Assembly (NCBI GenBank): GCA_007119455.1
Contig: SKPR01000053.1
Span: 1 to 15,820 of the forward strand
DNA: 15,820 bases
Source of the DNA: Candidatus Brevefilum sp.
Lineage (GTDB): Bacteria; Chloroflexota; Anaerolineae; Anaerolineales; Anaerolineaceae
Direction of reading: 5' to 3'
Both the position numbers and the translations under genes were made by a program. Numbering within the stretch: position 1 is the first letter of the stretch; each line of letters starts with the position of its first letter. Under the pieces are notes generated by a model, which was not told the DNA's origin, did no database searches, and was given only the letters and a program-made list of their open reading frames with translations. Of this stretch, positions 12,964 to 15,820 are shown one piece after another.

Positions 12964-14106
12964 ATGAGATTACACGAATACCAATCCAAAGAGGTTTTCA
13001 CAGACCATCACATCCCCATCCCTCGGGGAAGACTGGCAGCGACTCCCGAAGATGCAAAATTGATCGCTGAAGAACTACATGGCCCGGTGGTTCTAAAAGC
13101 GCAGGTTTTAATGGGGGGCCGGGGGAAAGCAGGTGGTATTCGGCTGGTACGTTCTCCAGATGAAGCGGAGGAAGAGGCTGCCAAAATTTTGGGACGGCAA
13201 ATTAAGGGCATCCCAGTTCGTCGGTTACTGGTTGAAGAAGCTATTAATATCCAGCAAGAAATCTATTTGGGTTTGACCATTGACCGCCAGAAGGGTCAAA
13301 CGCTGTTGATCGCCAGTGCGGAAGGCGGTGTCGATATTGAAGAGATCGCCCGTTCTTACCCTGAGAAGATATATCAGGTGGGTGTAAACCCCTTGCTTGG
13401 TTTATGTGAATATCAGGCACGTAATCTGGCCACTGAGATAGAAATCCCCCGTCATTTATGGCGACAATTCAATGCTATCGCTCTCAACCTCTATCGGGCT
13501 TATCTGGATCTTGACGCAACCTTAGCGGAAATTAACCCCCTGGTGATTACAGAACAGGAACAATTCGTTGCCCTCGATGGAAAAATTGGTATCGATGATA
13601 ACGCCCTCTTCCGCCATCACAACCTTGTCGATAAACGCGATATTTCTGGTGAAGCCCTTGAAGAAATCGAAGCGCGAAAATTTGGCCTGGCCTATATCAA
13701 GCTTTCGGGTAACATCGGTTGCCTGGTGAACGGGGCTGGCCTGGCGATGGCGACCATGGACATCATCCAGCATAAAGGGGGAAAGCCTGCGAATTTCCTC
13801 GATATTGGCGGGGGAGCCAGCGCAGAAAAAGTCGCAGCAGCATTAAGAATCATCCTTTCAGACACCCAGGTTGAAACGGTTTTGATCAACATTTTCGGGG
13901 GAATCACCCGCTGTGACGAGGTTGCACATGGCATTCGCCAGACATTACAAGAAATTGATCCCAAAATCCCCTTCGTGATCCGATTGGTGGGTACAAATGA
14001 AAATGAAGGTCGGCAAATCATTGAGAATGCTGAGCTGGAAACGGCCATAACCCTGGCCGATGCAGCTGAAAAAGCTGTGGCATTGTCTCTGGAGCCCGTC
14101 CCATGA
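12964..14106 (+). CDS. sucC: Succinyl-CoA ligase (ADP/GDP-forming), beta subunit
   Basis: A 380-aa ATP-grasp subunit that, with SucD, interconverts succinyl-CoA and succinate with nucleotide phosphorylation in the TCA cycle. Seen: the standard opening MRLHEYQSKEVF, the nucleotide-binding loop LMGGRGKAGG (49-58), SAEGGVDIEEIA, AEINPLVI, FLDIGGGAS and NIFGGITRCDEVAHGI. Length matches the family (about 385-400). The start fits the family N-terminus although no good ribosome site lies close by. It overlaps sucD by 4 bp (ATGA), a sign of translational coupling. Malate-CoA ligase subunits are close relatives and cannot be excluded from sequence, but no serine-cycle gene is present. Confidence 0.95.
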   Translation: MRLHEYQSKEVFTDHHIPIPRGRLAATPEDAKLIAEELHGPVVLKAQVLMGGRGKAGGIRLVRSPDEAEEEAAKILGRQIKGIPVRRLLVEEAINIQQEIYLGLTIDRQKGQTLLIASAEGGVDIEEIARSYPEKIYQVGVNPLLGLCEYQARNLATEIEIPRHLWRQFNAIALNLYRAYLDLDATLAEINPLVITEQEQFVALDGKIGIDDNALFRHHNLVDKRDISGEALEEIEARKFGLAYIKLSGNIGCLVNGAGLAMATMDIIQHKGGKPANFLDIGGGASAEKVAAALRIILSDTQVETVLINIFGGITRCDEVAHGIRQTLQEIDPKIPFVIRLVGTNENEGRQIIENAELETAITLADAAEKAVALSLEPVP

Positions 14107-14969
14107 GCATCCTGATTGATAGTGAAACACGATTGATTGTCCAGGGTATCACCGGTCACGAAGGAAGTTTTCATACCCAGCAAATGTTGGATTACGGGAC
14201 AAACCTTGTGGCTGGCGTAACCCCCGGAAAAGGCGGTGAATGGGTCCTTGATGGGAAAGTGCCCGTTTTTGACTCTGTCCGGACTGCAGTGGAAGTGACC
14301 GGTGCCAACACCAGCATCATCTTTGTTCCTGCCCGGTTTGCCAGTGATGCCATCCTCGAAGCTGCTGATGCCGGCATCCGGTTAATCGTCTGCATTACCG
14401 AGGGTATCCCGGTCAAAGAGATGCTCCAGGTCAAGCATATTTTAAAGAGTCAGGATGTGATCCTGATCGGTCCAAATTCCCCAGGCATCATCACACCCCC
14501 TCATTCCAAGGTTGGTATCATCCCCGGTGATATTACCCGACCGGGCAATGTCGGCGTCATTTCTCGTTCAGGGACCCTCACTTACGAAGTCGTTTATGCC
14601 CTCAAGCAAGCTGGAATTGGCACCAGCACCTGCGTTGGCATCGGTGGTGATGCCATCATCGGGACCCATTTCATTGAGATCCTCTCTCACTTTGAAGGGG
14701 ATTCCCAAACCGACAAAATAGTCATGATCGGGGAAATCGGTGGACGAGATGAGGAAAACGCGGCTGCCTATATTGCCAATCAAATGACCAAACCAGTGAT
14801 TGGGTTCATTGCCGGACAGGTAGCACCGGACAACCAACGTATGGGGCACGCTGGCGCAATCATCGAGGGGGGGGTTGGAACAGCGGAAAAAAAGATTAAC
14901 GCATTGCATTCTGCTGGTGTCCAAATTGCTCGCTATCCCGATGAAATCCCTTCCTTGTTGATTGGATAA
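14103..14969 (+). CDS. sucD: Succinyl-CoA ligase, alpha subunit
   Basis: A 288-aa subunit that binds CoA and carries the phosphorylated histidine. Seen: MSILIDSETRLIVQGITGHEG at the N-terminus, the CoA-domain TPGKGG (40-45), SRSGTLTYEV (154-163), IGEIGG (209-214) and the active-site His249 in MGHAGAII. Most of the chain matches E. coli SucD closely. Position 126 is Ser in IGPNSPG, where E. coli has Cys123 (IGPNCPG); this change also occurs in other lineages and need not affect activity. The start ATG overlaps the sucC stop. It is followed by repeat copy C and a symmetrical hairpin facing the ATPase gene. Confidence 0.95.
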   Translation: MSILIDSETRLIVQGITGHEGSFHTQQMLDYGTNLVAGVTPGKGGEWVLDGKVPVFDSVRTAVEVTGANTSIIFVPARFASDAILEAADAGIRLIVCITEGIPVKEMLQVKHILKSQDVILIGPNSPGIITPPHSKVGIIPGDITRPGNVGVISRSGTLTYEVVYALKQAGIGTSTCVGIGGDAIIGTHFIEILSHFEGDSQTDKIVMIGEIGGRDEENAAAYIANQMTKPVIGFIAGQVAPDNQRMGHAGAIIEGGVGTAEKKINALHSAGVQIARYPDEIPSLLIG

Positions 14970-14981
14970 TAACAGCCAAAT

Positions 14982-15033
14982 CGTAACTACTCAGTATGCA
15001 AGGGAATATGGGTGGAGTGGTTGAGCAATTACG
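14982..15033 (+). repeat. Intergenic palindromic repeat, copy C
   Basis: It starts CGTAACTACTCAG, shares AAGGGAATATGGG with the left half of copy B, and ends TTGAGCAATTACG, which matches the inverted start at 10 of 13 bases. It is the shortest copy and lacks the GCAGCAGAACTGC block. It begins 12 bp after the sucD stop. Confidence 0.65.
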
Positions 15034-15063
15034 CGAAATTTCTAAATTCACTGTTTTTAAATC

Positions 15064-15093
15064 ATTTGAGAGCACCACAGGGTGCTCTCAAAT
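15064..15093. terminator. Perfect 13-bp stem-loop between convergent genes
   Basis: ATTTGAGAGCACC and GGTGCTCTCAAAT pair perfectly around an ACAG loop. It lies between the ends of sucD and the ATPase gene, so it probably ends transcription from one or both sides. No strong T-run follows on either strand, so efficiency is uncertain. Confidence 0.6.
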
Positions 15094-15170
15094 TATTATC
15101 TCAAATATTGTTTGAAAAGTCTAATTTTTTCTAAGCCGACATTTCGTTTCAGGCCGGTTCCACAAAGTTT

Positions 15171-15820
15171 TCAAACCCGCTGCCGGAACGTCCTCTGGTA
15201 AAGCTTTCGCAGCTCATCAGCTACGAAGATTGTGCTTGCCACCAGGACGATCAACCCCCAGTCACGCAGGGTCAGAGCCATTGTTCCAAGCGCTGTCTGC
15301 ATGAAGGGTACATACACTGCCGCAATCTGTAAAGTAACAGATGTGACAATCGCGATGAAAAGGTAGGGATTGGTGAAAACACCGATTTGGAAGAGCGATT
15401 TGAAACGTGAGCGGCAATTCAATGAGTTAAAAACCTGGAACATCGCCAGGGTGGTGAAGACCAGGGTTTGGGCATATACCAGGTTGTTGTTGCTGGCATT
15501 GGTGGCCTGATAGAACATCCACAAGGTACCCACTGCCATGAAAATCGCCACAAAAAAGATATTCTTGACGATATTCATATTAACGATTCGGGCATCTGGG
15601 CTGCGCGGCGGCTCTTCCATCACATCACCCTCTTTCGGCTCCATCGCCAGGGTGATATCCAAGACGCCATCGGTGACCAGGTTAACCCACAGGATCTGTA
15701 CAGGTGTGATGATCAGGCCAGCCGGGGCAAAAAGAGCCAGGGCTGTGAGCAGCGTCAGGATCTCGCCAGCATTGGTCGCAAGCAGCAGCTTGACCACCTT
15801 CCGAACATTGGCAAATACCA
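15171..15820 (-). CDS. P-type cation ATPase (type II, Ca2+-like), C-terminal part
   Basis: The gene enters from the right edge, so its N-terminal and catalytic domains are outside the window; about 216 C-terminal residues are visible. Seen: transmembrane M5 starts VFANVRKVVKLLLATNAGEI, keeping the Asn and Glu of the SERCA M5 ion site (N768, E771). M6 has LWVNLVTDGVLDITLA, keeping the Asn/Thr/Asp ligands (N796, T799, D800), followed by AMEPKEGDVMEEPPR. M7-M10 follow. In M8 the position of SERCA Glu908 looks like Gln (MFQVFNSLNCRS), the pattern of single-site PMCA/SPCA-type pumps. This suggests Ca2+ (or Mn2+) export at the membrane. An internal GTG at 15797 is not the start because the frame stays open with family sequence to the edge. 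Confidence 0.92.
   Translation of the reverse strand, partial: VFANVRKVVKLLLATNAGEILTLLTALALFAPAGLIITPVQILWVNLVTDGVLDITLAMEPKEGDVMEEPPRSPDARIVNMNIVKNIFFVAIFMAVGTLWMFYQATNASNNNLVYAQTLVFTTLAMFQVFNSLNCRSRFKSLFQIGVFTNPYLFIAIVTSVTLQIAAVYVPFMQTALGTMALTLRDWGLIVLVASTIFVADELRKLYQRTFRQRV

Noticed and set aside
13692..14183. Minus-strand 163-codon frame across the sucC-sucD junction
   Set aside because: Antisense to two highly conserved genes with no family match.
9678..15033. CRISPR-like reading of the three repeats
   Set aside because: The copies are kilobases apart, differ in length and orientation, and have genes rather than short spacers between them.
1..15820. Prophage, integrative element or defence island
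   Set aside because: No integrase, transposase, phage structural gene, restriction gene or attachment repeat is visible; the SPFH 'virion core-like' label is a family name and not evidence of phage origin.

Overview
The window looks like a piece of a bacterial chromosome, most probably from an anaerobic Chloroflexota lineage such as Anaerolineae. That placement is inferred from gene style and gene combinations (SPFH gene pair, comF-hpf order, Lgt-like/FolK fusion, protein sequence style); there is no rRNA or other marker to confirm it. Genes are densely packed on both strands. I see no tRNA, rRNA, CRISPR array, integrase or transposase gene.

Layout: (1) 1-1338, minus strand: a GntR/HutC regulator followed by the N-terminal part of purD. 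(2) 1580-2932, plus strand: an ADP-ribosylglycohydrolase-family protein, divergent from the regulator. (3) 3243-5762, plus strand: a tight three-gene unit of a membrane-anchored TlpA-type thioredoxin, a protein joining an Lgt-like seven-helix membrane domain to FolK (HPPK), and a pteridine-reductase-type SDR. (4) 5766-7906, minus strand: a GT4-type glycosyltransferase followed by a second SDR. (5) 7961-8952: folB (plus) and folE (minus), converging with a 4-bp tail overlap. (6) 9073-10687, minus strand: a 49-residue pilin-like membrane peptide, comF and a long-form hpf ending in a clear terminator. (7) 11091-12717, plus strand: a 173-residue helical protein followed by an SPFH-domain protein that ends in an excisionase-type helix-turn-helix. 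(8) 12964-14969, plus strand: sucC-sucD with an ATGA overlap. (9) 15171-15820, minus strand: the C-terminal membrane half of a type II P-type (Ca2+-like) ATPase.

Four genes (folK domain, PTR1/FolM-like SDR, folB, folE) supply GTP cyclohydrolase, dihydroneopterin aldolase, HPPK and a possible dihydropterin/dihydrofolate reductase. The stretch from 3.8 to 9.0 kb is therefore a broken-up folate/pterin cluster, interrupted by the glycosyltransferase and second SDR. No folP or folC is present in the window.

The most unusual features are the Lgt-like/FolK fusion, the SPFH-HTH fusion with its small helical partner, and a family of three intergenic palindromic repeats (9678-9739, 12779-12872, 14982-15033). 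The repeats share CGTAACTACTCAG ends and look like a short non-autonomous mobile or REP-like element. Nothing here proves a new defence or signalling system; the SPFH-HTH pair is the best candidate for something undescribed.
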